From Cellvibrio sp. PSBB023 (GTDB lineage: Bacteria > Pseudomonadota > Gammaproteobacteria > Pseudomonadales > Cellvibrionaceae), in the NCBI RefSeq assembly GCF_002007605.1, contig NZ_CP019799.1, forward strand, positions 2,438,501 to 2,502,500: DNA of 64,000 nucleotides. Direction: 5' to 3'. Of the stretch, positions 8,441 to 17,933 are shown piece after piece. The notes under the pieces were generated by a model, which was given only the letters and a program-made list of their open reading frames with translations, made no database searches and was not told the DNA's origin. Within the stretch, counting starts at the first letter, position 1. Each line of letters opens with the position of its first letter. Position numbers and translations under genes: made by a program.

Positions 8441-10000
8441 ATGACATCCCATACCTTGCGCAATGTGGTAATTGTTGGTGGTGGCACCGCAGGCTGGATG
8501 ACTGCGGCAGCCCTTGCAAAATTTTTGCCCCCGCAGCAATACCACATTCAGTTGGTAGAGTCCGATGCAATAGGCACAGTTGGTGTGGGTGAAGCCACTG
8601 TGCCACACATCCGTTTTTTTAACCAAGTGCTGGGCATCGACGAAAATGAGTTTATGCAAAAAACCAATGCCACCTACAAATTAGGCATTGAATTTTCTCA
8701 CTGGGGAAAACGGGGCGACCGCTACATCCATCCGTTTGGGATTTATGGGCAAGCGCGCAACGACATCAGCTTTCATCACTATTGGCTCAAACTGCAGCAA
8801 TCCGGCGATCCCCATCCCATTGGGGATTATTCTGTTGGTGTAGTTGCCGCTTACGCTGAAAAATTTGCTTATCCCCATCGCGACACGCATTCCCTATTTT
8901 CCAAATACAGTTACGCGTTTCATTTGGACGCATCGCTTTACGCCAGTTTTTTACGCGACTACAGCACAACACGCGGTGTAACACGGGTGGAAGGGAAAAT
9001 TATCCGCGTGGAGCAACACCCCGATAGCGGTTTTATTCGCGCGGTTGAATTGGATTCGGGAGCGCAATTGGCCGGTGATTTATTTATTGATTGCTCTGGC
9101 TTTCGCGGCTTGTTAATTAGCGACACCTTAAAAACGGATTTTGAAGAGTGGAGCCACTGGCTCCCCTGTGATCGCGCTATTGCAGTTCCCTCCAGCAAAA
9201 CCCGCGAACCCCTGCCTTATACTAAAGCCATTGCCTGCACGGCGGGTTGGCAGTGGCGAATTCCCTTGCAAAACCGCACTGGCAATGGACAGGTGTATTC
9301 CAGTCATCATATTAGCGATGATGAAGTAGCCCATAACCTGTTACACAATCTGGATGGCGAACCACTGGCCAATTTACATTATTTGCGTTTTAAGGCCGGG
9401 CGACGGGTGCAGTCCTGGAATAAAAATTGTGTGGCGATTGGTTTATCCAGCGGTTTTCTGGAGCCATTGGAATCCACCAGTATTTATTTAATTCAAATTG
9501 CCATTATGACACTGGTTGAATGCTTCCCCGATGCGGCGATGGAAGAGACCAATCGCCATGAATTCAATCGCACCATGGCCAATGAATATGAACGCATTCG
9601 CGACTTTCTGATTCTGCATTACCACGCAACACAGCGCGATGACTCCGCCTTCTGGAATGATTGCCGCACCATGATCATCCCCGAAAGCCTGCACTACAAA
9701 ATGCAACTGTTCCGCGAGCAGGGACATGTTGAACGCTACAAACAAGGCATGTTTTTGGAACCCAGTTGGGTGGCCGTGTATATGGGGCAAGGGATTATCC
9801 CCACCGCTTATCACCCGGCGGTTAACGCACTGGACATACAACACCTGCGCGATTATTTGCACAGCTTGCGCAACACTATTGCCACGGGCGTTAATGCGAT
9901 GCCGAGCCACACCAATAGCATCCAGCGTTACTGCAATAATCCGCACAGCGAAACAACATGGCCACCGGCAGCTATGAGTTTGTACGGAGTGTTTTCATGA
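8441..10000 (+). CDS. Tryptophan halogenase-family flavoprotein 1
   Basis: 519 residues from ATG 8441. The N-terminal FAD-binding motif is VVIVGGGTAGWMTAAALAK; the family's VESDxIGTVGVGEAT stretch follows. Lys80 (in ATYKLGIEF) aligns with catalytic Lys79 of PrnA/RebH, the flavin-binding WQWRIP motif is present, and EPLESTSIYL carries the active-site Glu position, so it should be a competent flavin-dependent halogenase or related monooxygenase. Genes of this family are common next to TonB-dependent receptors of carbohydrate loci in Xanthomonas, Caulobacter and Cellvibrio, where the substrate is not established. It follows the GH18 gene by 1 bp and overlaps the next gene by 4 bp (ATGA). Confidence 0.88.
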   Translation: MTSHTLRNVVIVGGGTAGWMTAAALAKFLPPQQYHIQLVESDAIGTVGVGEATVPHIRFFNQVLGIDENEFMQKTNATYKLGIEFSHWGKRGDRYIHPFGIYGQARNDISFHHYWLKLQQSGDPHPIGDYSVGVVAAYAEKFAYPHRDTHSLFSKYSYAFHLDASLYASFLRDYSTTRGVTRVEGKIIRVEQHPDSGFIRAVELDSGAQLAGDLFIDCSGFRGLLISDTLKTDFEEWSHWLPCDRAIAVPSSKTREPLPYTKAIACTAGWQWRIPLQNRTGNGQVYSSHHISDDEVAHNLLHNLDGEPLANLHYLRFKAGRRVQSWNKNCVAIGLSSGFLEPLESTSIYLIQIAIMTLVECFPDAAMEETNRHEFNRTMANEYERIRDFLILHYHATQRDDSAFWNDCRTMIIPESLHYKMQLFREQGHVERYKQGMFLEPSWVAVYMGQGIIPTAYHPAVNALDIQHLRDYLHSLRNTIATGVNAMPSHTNSIQRYCNNPHSETTWPPAAMSLYGVFS

Positions 10001-11568
10001 TGTCACCTGACACTCAATCGCTCAAACGCATTGTCATTATGGGCGGCGGCCTGACGGGTTGGACAGCGGCACTTGCTCTGGCAAAAGGGCTGCGCGGTTT
10101 GGGCATAGACATTGTGGTCATAGATCACCCCGCACACCGGCAACTGGATTTACACAATGAGGCAACAACGCCTGCTTGCGTTGCTTTTCACCGCTGGTTA
10201 GGGCTGGCCGAAAACGAACTGGTTGCCGCCACCGGAGCCAGCTTTCAATTGGCAAGTTATTTTAATGCCTGGTCTGATGCTCGACAGGCGTATTTTATGC
10301 CTTACAACGATCACGGTTTTATGCTGAATCGTATCGACTTTTCGCACTATGTTGTTAGTCGCCACTTACAGGGCCATGCACTGGCCTACGATGATTATTC
10401 ACTCGCGGCCGTTGCAGCAAAACGCGGGCGCTTTTGTCACCCATCGGTTCAGGAGTCGTCCCTCCTGTCCACACTCTATTATGGATTGTGTTTAAACACT
10501 GCCAGTTACGCGAATTATTTGCGCGAATTTGCACTGCACTTAAAGGTAATGCATGTGGAGGCAGAAACCGTCGCCATACAACAACACCATGACGGCAATA
10601 TTGCATCCCTCCACCTCGCGCCACTCGGTAACGCACAACACTATTCCGGGTTAACAGCTAACGGGGAAATTACGGCTGATTTTTATCTTGATTGCAGCGG
10701 TGCACAGGCAAGGCTCATTGAAAAGCAACTCGATGTGGCCTGGCAATCGCGAGTAAATACCTTGCCGATGACCCATGTTGTGAGTCATGCACGCCATATA
10801 GCCCTCAAGCAAACGCTGCCCTCGCATCGGGAATTACGCACAGCGGCAGCAGGTTGGATACAAACACTGGGCAGCCAAACCCACTGCGAGCAACAATATT
10901 TTTATCACGCCGATTTCACCAGCAGCGAACTCGCCGTACGTACACTGGGTGATGCTGAAAATGCGCAGGTCAAACCTCTGCGCAGTGGGCGGCGCGCCAG
11001 CTTTTGGTATAAAAATTGTCTGGCACTGGGTGAAGCCGCAGGCAGCATGGGCCCCTTGGGCGCAGGTCATTTGCATTTGGTGCAGAGCGCGCTGTTGCGC
11101 TTTCTCCAATTGTTACCGGCGCACTTACCGGCTCACTATAACGCCGCCGAATTTAATCGCCTCACTCACCTTGAATATGATCACATCGAGGATTTTCATG
11201 CGCTGCATTACTACCTTGCCGCGAATAATCGCCATGCAAAAGCCAGTAACGCAAAAACCAACAACGATTTTTGGCAGAATATTCACACCAATCCATTAAC
11301 GGATCGTCTGGCTTACAAGTTGGAGTTATTTAAGCAGCGCGGTCACATTCCTTTTTATGAAGGCGAAACCTTTTCCGCCGGGATGTGGACATCGCTACTA
11401 TTGGGCAATGGTTATTGGCCTGAGCGCACCAACCCCTTGATTAATACGATGGATGCACACTGGGTTGAACAACAATTGGAGTCCATGAAAAAACGTATAG
11501 CCGCGGCTGCCAATGCTATGCCGGAGCAGGCGCTGTATTTACACCAGCAACAACTGAGTCACACCTAA
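9997..11568 (+). CDS. Divergent tryptophan halogenase-like protein lacking catalytic residues
   Basis: 523 residues from ATG 9997 (GGAG at 9986-9989, 7-bp spacing; ATGA overlap with the preceding stop). The dinucleotide-binding GGGLTGWTAALALAKG motif is kept, but the TVGVGEAT motif is reduced to LHNEATT, the catalytic Lys is Gln84 (ASFQLASYF), the WxWxIP motif is missing (GWIQTL), and the EPLEST segment that carries the catalytic Glu reads GPLGAGHLHL. Length and overall order match the family, so this looks like a conserved-fold but catalytically different partner or pseudoenzyme, not a broken gene: the frame is intact and tightly coupled to halogenase 1. Function unknown; a heteromeric partner or a carrier of flavin are inferences. 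Confidence 0.8.
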   Translation: MMSPDTQSLKRIVIMGGGLTGWTAALALAKGLRGLGIDIVVIDHPAHRQLDLHNEATTPACVAFHRWLGLAENELVAATGASFQLASYFNAWSDARQAYFMPYNDHGFMLNRIDFSHYVVSRHLQGHALAYDDYSLAAVAAKRGRFCHPSVQESSLLSTLYYGLCLNTASYANYLREFALHLKVMHVEAETVAIQQHHDGNIASLHLAPLGNAQHYSGLTANGEITADFYLDCSGAQARLIEKQLDVAWQSRVNTLPMTHVVSHARHIALKQTLPSHRELRTAAAGWIQTLGSQTHCEQQYFYHADFTSSELAVRTLGDAENAQVKPLRSGRRASFWYKNCLALGEAAGSMGPLGAGHLHLVQSALLRFLQLLPAHLPAHYNAAEFNRLTHLEYDHIEDFHALHYYLAANNRHAKASNAKTNNDFWQNIHTNPLTDRLAYKLELFKQRGHIPFYEGETFSAGMWTSLLLGNGYWPERTNPLINTMDAHWVEQQLESMKKRIAAAANAMPEQALYLHQQQLSHT

Positions 11569-11616
11569 TCACACTGCCTTATTGATCCCGCTTCTTGCTA
11601 TCATTCCCCGCTGATT

Positions 11617-11690
11617 TATTCTGCTGTGCTATTCCATTATCGTATTCCACTATCGCATTCCACTGTTCTATTCAACAGCTCTATTCCGCG
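11617..11690. repeat. 13-bp-period imperfect tandem repeat
   Basis: Five consecutive 13-bp units each beginning TATTC (or CATTC): 11617 TATTCTGCTGTGC, 11630 TATTCCATTATCG, 11643 TATTCCACTATCG, 11656 CATTCCACTGTTC, 11669 TATTCAACAGCTC, followed by a partial unit TATTCCGCG at 11682. The TATTC core is constant while the rest drifts. Confidence 0.6.
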
Positions 11691-11735
11691 GCGCCACAGC
11701 CAATCGATTTCCCTATCACACTTAACCTGAATACC

Positions 11736-11793
11736 AGGTTCGACTTTACGCCGACGTGCCAGGTTTGACTTTTAGTAGATTTGGTTCGAGTTT
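11736..11793 (+). promoter_or_regulatory. Predicted AraC-type operator (three half-sites) before receptor gene
   Basis: AGGTTCGACTTT (11736-11747), AGGTTTGACTTT (11761-11772) and TGGTTCGAGTTT (11782-11793). The last two are 21 bp apart, the first two 25 bp. Near-identical half-sites occur before the GH16 gene and weaker ones before the GH18 gene. The adjacent membrane AraC-type protein (5862-7022) is the likely binder. Confidence 0.6.
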
Positions 11794-11823
11794 TTTTGCC
11801 TTGTAGAACCCCAAAAACACGGG

Positions 11824-11832
11824 TGCTAGATT
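11824..11832 (+). promoter_or_regulatory. Extended -10 of receptor promoter
   Basis: TGCTAGATT, an extended -10 with hexamer TAGATT, begins 39 bp after the G of the last half-site's GAGTTT. The flanking CGGGTGCTAG is nearly repeated (CCGGTGCTAG) at the GH16 promoter. Confidence 0.5.
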
Positions 11833-11931
11833 CGGAAATGGCTTGATTTACTGCGTTTTTGTGACAATGGGTTACACATTACGCACAACACCAAGCCATT
11901 TACTTATTCGTGAAAATTAAAGGGGTTGGTT

Positions 11932-14900
11932 ATGGGTTACAACACAGATGAGAAAATAATCGGGCAGCGATTTAAAAAATCCCTGCTGGCGATGTCGATA
12001 GTGGCGCTAAGCGCGCCGGTCTTTGCACAAACAAACACAAATCAGGATATTGAAGAAGTAACGGTGCAAGGTATTCGCACCAGCCTTGAGGATGCACAAG
12101 CACTCAAGCGCGACGGCGATACGGTGAAAGATGTGATTACCGCATCGGATATCGGTGCCCTGCCAGACAAGAGTGTGACGGAAGCGTTGCAGCGTGTACC
12201 CGGCGTAACCGTGGGCCGTTTTGCGGCGCCCACTGACCCAAACCATTTTGCAGCGGAAGGACGCGGTGTGTTGGTGCGCGGGTTGGATCGTGTGCACAGT
12301 CAGTTCAACGGGCGCGAATCCTTCAGCGCGGGCAACTGGACGTCGGGCTTGAGTTATGAAGATATCCCGCCCGAATTGGTGGGCACGGTTGAAGTTATCA
12401 AAAACCAAACATCGGATATTATTGCCGGCGGCATTGCGGGCACGGTCAATTTGATCACACGCAAACCACTGGATATGGATGGCCGCAAAATTTTTATGTC
12501 TGCCAAAAGCAGCTACGGTGATTTGGTCGACGACTGGTCACCATCCTACTCGGGTTTATTCAGTGATCGCTGGGATACCGACGCCGGTGAGTTCGGATTT
12601 TTAATCAGCGCCTCCACCTCGGAATTTACCGCCCGTGGCGATGGCATTAACCTGACCAACTTCTACGAGCGCAGTGCCAACCAAACGGAATTCCCCACCC
12701 TTGGCTCCACCGAACTGCCGGGTTATGCCGGGCAAACGCTCTACATGCCTACCGGCCCCTGGGTGCAAACGGCAGATTCCACTCGCGATCGCACTGGTTT
12801 TGATGCAGCACTGCAATGGCAAAACACCGATCAAACCATCAAAGCCACCGCCGAATTTATTCGCTCTGCCTCGGAAGAAAGTTGGCGTGAGCGCGTGCTG
12901 TTTCCAACCACCAGTTCACAAGGTTTTGATGCCGACCTGACCAACGCGGTACTGGTCGGAAACGATGCAACCTTTGATGAAAAGGGTTTCTTTACCAGCG
13001 GCACCATTACCTATCCGTGGAATGTGGCTTACCTGGCATCCTCGCGCGGTGATCGCACGGAAAGTATTGTGGAAGACGCCAGTTTTAATCTGGTTATTAC
13101 CCCCGATGACAAATGGAAAATCGAGCTGGATTACCAAACACTGGATACCACTTACGATCGCGAAAATAACACCATCAACAATCGCTTTGCCATGTCGGAT
13201 GTGTACCTCGATTTGCGCACCAAAGTTCCCACCGTAAAATTTTTGGGAACCAATGCCAGCGGTGGTGTACCGGATTGGTGTCCACCAGGAGCAAACCCCG
13301 GCACAACCGATTTGTCTGACCCTGCCGGTGCGTGTGATTACTATCAAGTGTCGATCATGGATACCAATGTCGATGCCAAAGGTTCCATGGATTCATTCAC
13401 CGCCGATGTGGAATACCAAATTGACAGTGGCTGGTTAAAATCCATTGCCGGTGGCGCCTATTTTTCAGATATAGATCGCACCACACAGGACGATGAATAC
13501 ATTAACTGGGGCGCCGTGTCACACACCTGGGGCACAGCACCCACTGCCGGCATGGCGGGCAACCCGGAGTTGTATGAAACCGTCCACTTTGGTGGTGACT
13601 TTATGGGCGGCAAAGGTTTAACGGGCGATAACCGCGCCTTCCTGTTCCCACGCATGAGCAACACCCAAGAGAAAAATTTGTTGGCTTACGATGATTTTCT
13701 CATGGAAAACGGTTTGAACAATGGCGGCTGGTTCAATCGCAGCAAACGCGTCACCATTGATGGCCAACCCGCCGATGCCAAAGGCTATTTACCCCACGAA
13801 ACTGTGACAACGGCAATTGATCGCCAGGAAGCCTATGTGCGTTTTGATTTTGCAAACGACGAATTGGCCATGCCGATCAAAGCCAACCTGGGTTTGCGTT
13901 ATGTAAGCTATGGAGTGAAAGCAACCGGCACTTCACGCTTTAATGCGCCGGGCCTGGGCGATGTTGCGCAGGAATATTACGAGCAAAACTTCCCCACCTA
14001 TGCGCAATTTTTTAATGGCGATGGTTCAACCATTAATGTTGCTGAACCGAAAACCTACACCACTACCTTGCCCACACTGAATATCAGTGTGGGTGTTACC
14101 GATGAGGTCATCGCGCGCGTGGCGTTTTCCAAAGCGATCTTTTTCCCCTCGCTTTACGATATGCGCAATACCGTCAATTACAATGCCGCCGTTACCTCAA
14201 CGGATGACCCTGCCAATCCCGGCACCATTATCGATATGAAAGTCTCTGCCAACGGTGTAGGTGGCAACCCCAACTTGCAACCGGAAGAGTCAGATCAAAT
14301 CGATTTAACTGCCGAATGGTATTTCAGTCATGTGGGGTCATTAACGCTGAGTTTGTTCCACAAAGACATCAGTAATTTATTCCGCGAACGCAATTACCAA
14401 ACCACCGTGACCAATCCTGTGAACGGCACCACTATGGATATGTTGGTGCGTCGCCAGGTGAATGAAGGTGAAGGCACGATTCAAGGTTTCGAAATTGCCT
14501 ACCAACAATTCTATGATTTCCTGCCCGGATTCTGGAGTGGCTTGGGCACGCAATTTAACTACACCTACATCTCACAAGACGATCTGGAAGATGCCACATT
14601 AGGCACCAGTGTATCGGTGGGTGGCGATCGCAATGCGTTCCGCAATTTCAACAATTTGCCGCTGCCCGGTTTGTCAGAAAAAACCTACAACGCGGCACTC
14701 ATGTATCAATACGAAAATATAGAAGCGCGCCTGGCCTACAACTGGCGCTCCGAATATTTGCTCACCCGCCGCGATGCCAACTCCTTTGCGCCCATTTACA
14801 GCGGAGACCAGGGATATTTGGACGCATCCATTTGGTACACGGTGAACGACAATATTCGTATTGGTATTGAAGGCAGTAACCTTCTGGATGAAATGACGCT

Positions 14901-14997
14901 GACGCGCACCCAGTTCAATCAGGACGGCATTACCACACCGAAAAACTATTCGCTGACCGACAGACGTTATGCACTGTCACTGCGGGCGACGTTTTAA
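11932..14997 (+). CDS. TonB-dependent outer-membrane receptor (Xanthomonas/Caulobacter type)
   Basis: 1021 residues from ATG 11932 (AGGGG 6 bp upstream). A signal peptide ends at APVFAQ; a TonB-box-like stretch IEEVTVQGIR follows, then the plug domain (ALPDKSVTEALQRVPGVTV) and a long 22-stranded barrel ending in an aromatic residue (SLRATF). This is the TonB-Xanth-Caul subfamily, whose members import oligosaccharides across the outer membrane with energy from TonB/ExbB/ExbD. It sits between halogenase-family genes and glycoside hydrolases and carries the locus's strongest operator, so it probably imports the oligosaccharide released by the GH18/GH16 enzymes. The exact sugar cannot be read from sequence. 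Confidence 0.92.
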   Translation: MGYNTDEKIIGQRFKKSLLAMSIVALSAPVFAQTNTNQDIEEVTVQGIRTSLEDAQALKRDGDTVKDVITASDIGALPDKSVTEALQRVPGVTVGRFAAPTDPNHFAAEGRGVLVRGLDRVHSQFNGRESFSAGNWTSGLSYEDIPPELVGTVEVIKNQTSDIIAGGIAGTVNLITRKPLDMDGRKIFMSAKSSYGDLVDDWSPSYSGLFSDRWDTDAGEFGFLISASTSEFTARGDGINLTNFYERSANQTEFPTLGSTELPGYAGQTLYMPTGPWVQTADSTRDRTGFDAALQWQNTDQTIKATAEFIRSASEESWRERVLFPTTSSQGFDADLTNAVLVGNDATFDEKGFFTSGTITYPWNVAYLASSRGDRTESIVEDASFNLVITPDDKWKIELDYQTLDTTYDRENNTINNRFAMSDVYLDLRTKVPTVKFLGTNASGGVPDWCPPGANPGTTDLSDPAGACDYYQVSIMDTNVDAKGSMDSFTADVEYQIDSGWLKSIAGGAYFSDIDRTTQDDEYINWGAVSHTWGTAPTAGMAGNPELYETVHFGGDFMGGKGLTGDNRAFLFPRMSNTQEKNLLAYDDFLMENGLNNGGWFNRSKRVTIDGQPADAKGYLPHETVTTAIDRQEAYVRFDFANDELAMPIKANLGLRYVSYGVKATGTSRFNAPGLGDVAQEYYEQNFPTYAQFFNGDGSTINVAEPKTYTTTLPTLNISVGVTDEVIARVAFSKAIFFPSLYDMRNTVNYNAAVTSTDDPANPGTIIDMKVSANGVGGNPNLQPEESDQIDLTAEWYFSHVGSLTLSLFHKDISNLFRERNYQTTVTNPVNGTTMDMLVRRQVNEGEGTIQGFEIAYQQFYDFLPGFWSGLGTQFNYTYISQDDLEDATLGTSVSVGGDRNAFRNFNNLPLPGLSEKTYNAALMYQYENIEARLAYNWRSEYLLTRRDANSFAPIYSGDQGYLDASIWYTVNDNIRIGIEGSNLLDEMTLTRTQFNQDGITTPKNYSLTDRRYALSLRATF

Positions 14998-15108
14998 TTA
15001 ATCACCGGTTGTGACTTTACAAAAACATCGCACGTTATAGCCCTGCGCTCATGGCGTGCAATGTTTTTTTAACGGCCAGGCACAGCAGTATCCAGTGGGG
15101 AGCGCGCA

Positions 15109-16656
15109 ATGCATACACACGAATTTGCACCCGATCATTCATCAGAAGACAACAGCATTACCGATATTTTAATTGTCGGCGGAGGCACCGCAGGCTGGAT
15201 GGCCGCCGCGGCACTATCCCATGTCTATAAAAACAACCCCTGCCGCATCCGGTTAGTGGAGTCGGATCACATAGGTACCGTCGGTGTCGGTGAAGCCACT
15301 ATTCCGGTCATTCAAAAATTCAACCAAATGCTCGGCATTGATGAACATGATTTTATTAAACACACCCAAGGCACCTTTAAATTGGGGATTGAATTTGTAA
15401 ATTGGGGCAGCTTGGGCAATGCCTATATACACCCCTTTGGCTCCTACGGCATGAGTATGGGCTATTTAAGTTTTTATCATTATTGGTTGCGGTTGGCAGA
15501 TGCCGGGCACACACAAAACCCGGGCGAGTTTTCTATTGCTATTCAGGCGGCATTGCGTGGCCGCTTTATGCCACCGGCCAACATTCCCAATTCACCGCTG
15601 TCGCAAATTGCCTATGCCTACCATTTTGATGCGAGCCTTTACGCCAAGTATTTACGCCATTTTGCCCAAGAACGCGGTGTAGTGCGCATTGAGGGTGAAA
15701 TTGCACAAGTCCTATTGCGTAGCACAGACGGTTTTGTGGATAAGCTGCTATTAAAAAATGGCGAAAGCCTCAGCGCACAATTATTTATTGATTGCACCGG
15801 GTTTCGTGGCCTGCTGATTGAACAAGCCATGAATACCGGCTATGACGATTGGTCCCACTGGCTCCCTTGCGATACTGCCGTAGCAGTCCCCAGCCATAAC
15901 ATCTCCGAACCGCGTCCCTACACCCGTTCCACCGCCCACAGCGCCGGGTGGCAATGGTCTATTCCACTGCAACATCGCACGGGCAATGGCCATGTGTTTT
16001 GCAGTAAATACATGGATGATGAACAGGCAAAAAAAATACTGTTGGAAAATATTGATGGCGATGCGCTGGCCGAACCGCGTTTTATTCGTTTCAAAACCGG
16101 TATGCGCCGTAAATTCTGGAATAAAAACTGTGTGGCCATGGGCTTGGCCAGTGGCTTTCTGGAACCGCTGGAATCCACCAGTATTCACCTGATTCAATCC
16201 AGCATTTCCAAATTAATTGCGCTGCTACCCACCACTGATTTTGAGCAAAGCACAATTGACAAATACAACGAGCTACTCACCGCTGAATTTATGTTTGTGC
16301 GCGATTTTATTATTTTGCATTACAAGGTTTCCCAACGTACCGATTCCGACTTTTGGAATTATTGTCGCCACATGCCAGTACCGGAGAGTTTGCAAAAGAA
16401 ATTGGATTTGTATGAAGCCAGTGGCCGCTTGTTCCGTGATAACAATGAATTATTTGATGAAGTGAGTTGGTTTGCGGTGATGCAGGGGCAAGGCTTGCGC
16501 CCGCGCCACTATCACCCACTGGCTAATCAAGTGGAGGCCAATGAATTTCATCGCATCATGCAGGAAATTAAGGCTGTGGTACAACGCGCTGCCGATGCCA
16601 TGCCAACCCACGCGGAATATATTGCCGCGCATTGCGCTGCATCTAAAAATCATTAA
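15109..16656 (+). CDS. Tryptophan halogenase-family flavoprotein 3
   Basis: 515 residues from ATG 15109 with GGGGAG just upstream. Motifs are complete: GGGTAGWMAAAAL for FAD, TVGVGEAT, catalytic Lys91 (GTFKLGIEF), WQWSIP and EPLESTSIHL. It is clearly closer to halogenase 1 than to the degenerate middle paralogue. It lies 111 bp after the receptor gene and just before the NagX-like gene. Family chemistry is FADH2-dependent halogenation; whether these carbohydrate-locus members halogenate a sugar, a peptide or something else is not known. Confidence 0.87.
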   Translation: MHTHEFAPDHSSEDNSITDILIVGGGTAGWMAAAALSHVYKNNPCRIRLVESDHIGTVGVGEATIPVIQKFNQMLGIDEHDFIKHTQGTFKLGIEFVNWGSLGNAYIHPFGSYGMSMGYLSFYHYWLRLADAGHTQNPGEFSIAIQAALRGRFMPPANIPNSPLSQIAYAYHFDASLYAKYLRHFAQERGVVRIEGEIAQVLLRSTDGFVDKLLLKNGESLSAQLFIDCTGFRGLLIEQAMNTGYDDWSHWLPCDTAVAVPSHNISEPRPYTRSTAHSAGWQWSIPLQHRTGNGHVFCSKYMDDEQAKKILLENIDGDALAEPRFIRFKTGMRRKFWNKNCVAMGLASGFLEPLESTSIHLIQSSISKLIALLPTTDFEQSTIDKYNELLTAEFMFVRDFIILHYKVSQRTDSDFWNYCRHMPVPESLQKKLDLYEASGRLFRDNNELFDEVSWFAVMQGQGLRPRHYHPLANQVEANEFHRIMQEIKAVVQRAADAMPTHAEYIAAHCAASKNH

Positions 16657-16726
16657 CCAATCGCTATTTTTACAAGCCGTTTTTAACACCGGATCTTTCT
16701 ACCTTTTATTTTGGATTGCGACCCAG

Positions 16727-17830
16727 ATGACAGCATTAACAACACTGAATTCAACGCGTTACCTGGCGCTTGATGCGCTGCGCGGTTTTACCATTGCCAT
16801 GATGATTCTGGTCAACACCCCAGGCTCATGGAGTTTTATATACCCACCGTTTGCCCATGCCGATTGGCATGGCTGCACCCCCACAGATTTGGTGTTTCCC
16901 TTTTTTCTGTTTGTTGTGGGCTCGGCGATGTATTTTTCATTGCAAAAACATGCGCTGCGATTATCACTACCACTGGCGCTAATGATTCTGCGACGCTCGT
17001 TAATTATTTTTGTACTGGGCCTGATATTTAACGGTGTGTTAGGCGGTTGGGAGGATTTGCGCATTATGGGCGTGTTACAGCGCATCGCCCTCGCCTATGC
17101 CATGGCGGCATTTATTGTGCTGGGTGTGACACGCACGGGAGTGTATTGCATCGGCCTCTGTTTATTACTCGGTTATTGGTTATTGCTAACCATGAACAAC
17201 CATGCCGATCCCTATGGATTGCACACCAATATTGTGGTCGAGTTGGATATAGCTCTGCTTGGCGCCGAACATATGTACAGCGGCAAAGGCGTTCCATTTG
17301 ACCCGGAAGGATTACTCAGCACCCTGCCTGCGGTTGTGAATGTATTAATGGGTTTTGAACTCACCCGATTTTTAGTGGTACAACCGGATCGCCTTGGCAG
17401 CCTCTACCGCTTGTTAGCGTTGGGTGCACTTGGCATTTTATTGGGCTTGGCCTGGAATATATGGCTGCCTATTAATAAATCACTCTGGACCAGTTCTTTT
17501 GTAGTGTACAGCGCCGGTTATTTTTGCCTCGCACTCGCGTTATTTGTGTGGATTGTGGATATCAAAAAAATACAGTGGTTATCCGCGCCATTTATTATTT
17601 ACGGTTCCAATTCCATTTTTATTTATATGCTGGCGCCGTTTTGGGTTCATGGCTACACCTACATTCACACCAATGCGACAGGCACCACACTCTATGAAGG
17701 ATTATTTCTGCAATTAGCCACATTCTTGCCACCAGCCATGGCCTCGCTGGCGTTTGCACTGCTGCATGTCATGCTGTTTTGGTGTGTGAGTTGGGTGCTC
17801 TACCGCCACAACATTTTTATCCGGGTGTGA
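16727..17830 (+). CDS. NagX-like inner-membrane protein (HGSNAT/DUF5009 acyltransferase-like)
   Basis: 367 residues from ATG 16727; the frame is open further upstream but that part overlaps halogenase 3 and is not family-like. The start RYLALDALRGFTIAMMILVN and the following PTDLVFPFFLFVVG are hallmarks of the heparan-alpha-glucosaminide N-acetyltransferase-related membrane family, about ten helices. Bacterial members named NagX are found in N-acetylglucosamine utilisation operons of Shewanella and Xanthomonas, where they are thought to act on or pass GlcNAc-type sugars at the inner membrane. Together with GH18 this supports an amino-sugar-containing substrate for the locus. Confidence 0.75.
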   Translation: MTALTTLNSTRYLALDALRGFTIAMMILVNTPGSWSFIYPPFAHADWHGCTPTDLVFPFFLFVVGSAMYFSLQKHALRLSLPLALMILRRSLIIFVLGLIFNGVLGGWEDLRIMGVLQRIALAYAMAAFIVLGVTRTGVYCIGLCLLLGYWLLLTMNNHADPYGLHTNIVVELDIALLGAEHMYSGKGVPFDPEGLLSTLPAVVNVLMGFELTRFLVVQPDRLGSLYRLLALGALGILLGLAWNIWLPINKSLWTSSFVVYSAGYFCLALALFVWIVDIKKIQWLSAPFIIYGSNSIFIYMLAPFWVHGYTYIHTNATGTTLYEGLFLQLATFLPPAMASLAFALLHVMLFWCVSWVLYRHNIFIRV

Positions 17831-17869
17831 TGCTTGCAATTTTAACCCTGTGACCCCTGTAGCGAAAAT

Positions 17870-17922
17870 GTGTTTCACTTTTTTGCCCCATGTTCGACTT
17901 TCGTGTCATCAGGTGTGACTTT
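17870..17922 (+). promoter_or_regulatory. Predicted AraC-type operator (three half-sites) before GH16 gene
   Basis: GTGTTTCACTTT (17870-17881), ATGTTCGACTTT (17890-17901) and AGGTGTGACTTT (17911-17922), spaced 20 and 21 bp. They match the receptor half-sites in the GACTTT core. Confidence 0.55.
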
Positions 17923-17933
17923 AGGTTTGTCGA

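Larger units (their letters stand above)
11569..11931. other. Regulatory region before the TonB-dependent receptor gene
   Basis: 363 bp without a gene. From left to right it has a 13-bp-period imperfect tandem repeat (11617-11690), three AraC-type half-sites (11736-11793), an extended -10 (11824-11832) and a ribosome-binding site AGGGG (11921-11925). No hairpin terminator for the upstream operon was recognised. Confidence 0.6.

Noticed and set aside
15007..15018. Fourth AraC-type operator (GGTTGTGACTTT) before halogenase 3
   Set aside because: Only one half-site and no -10 at the expected distance; possibly chance.
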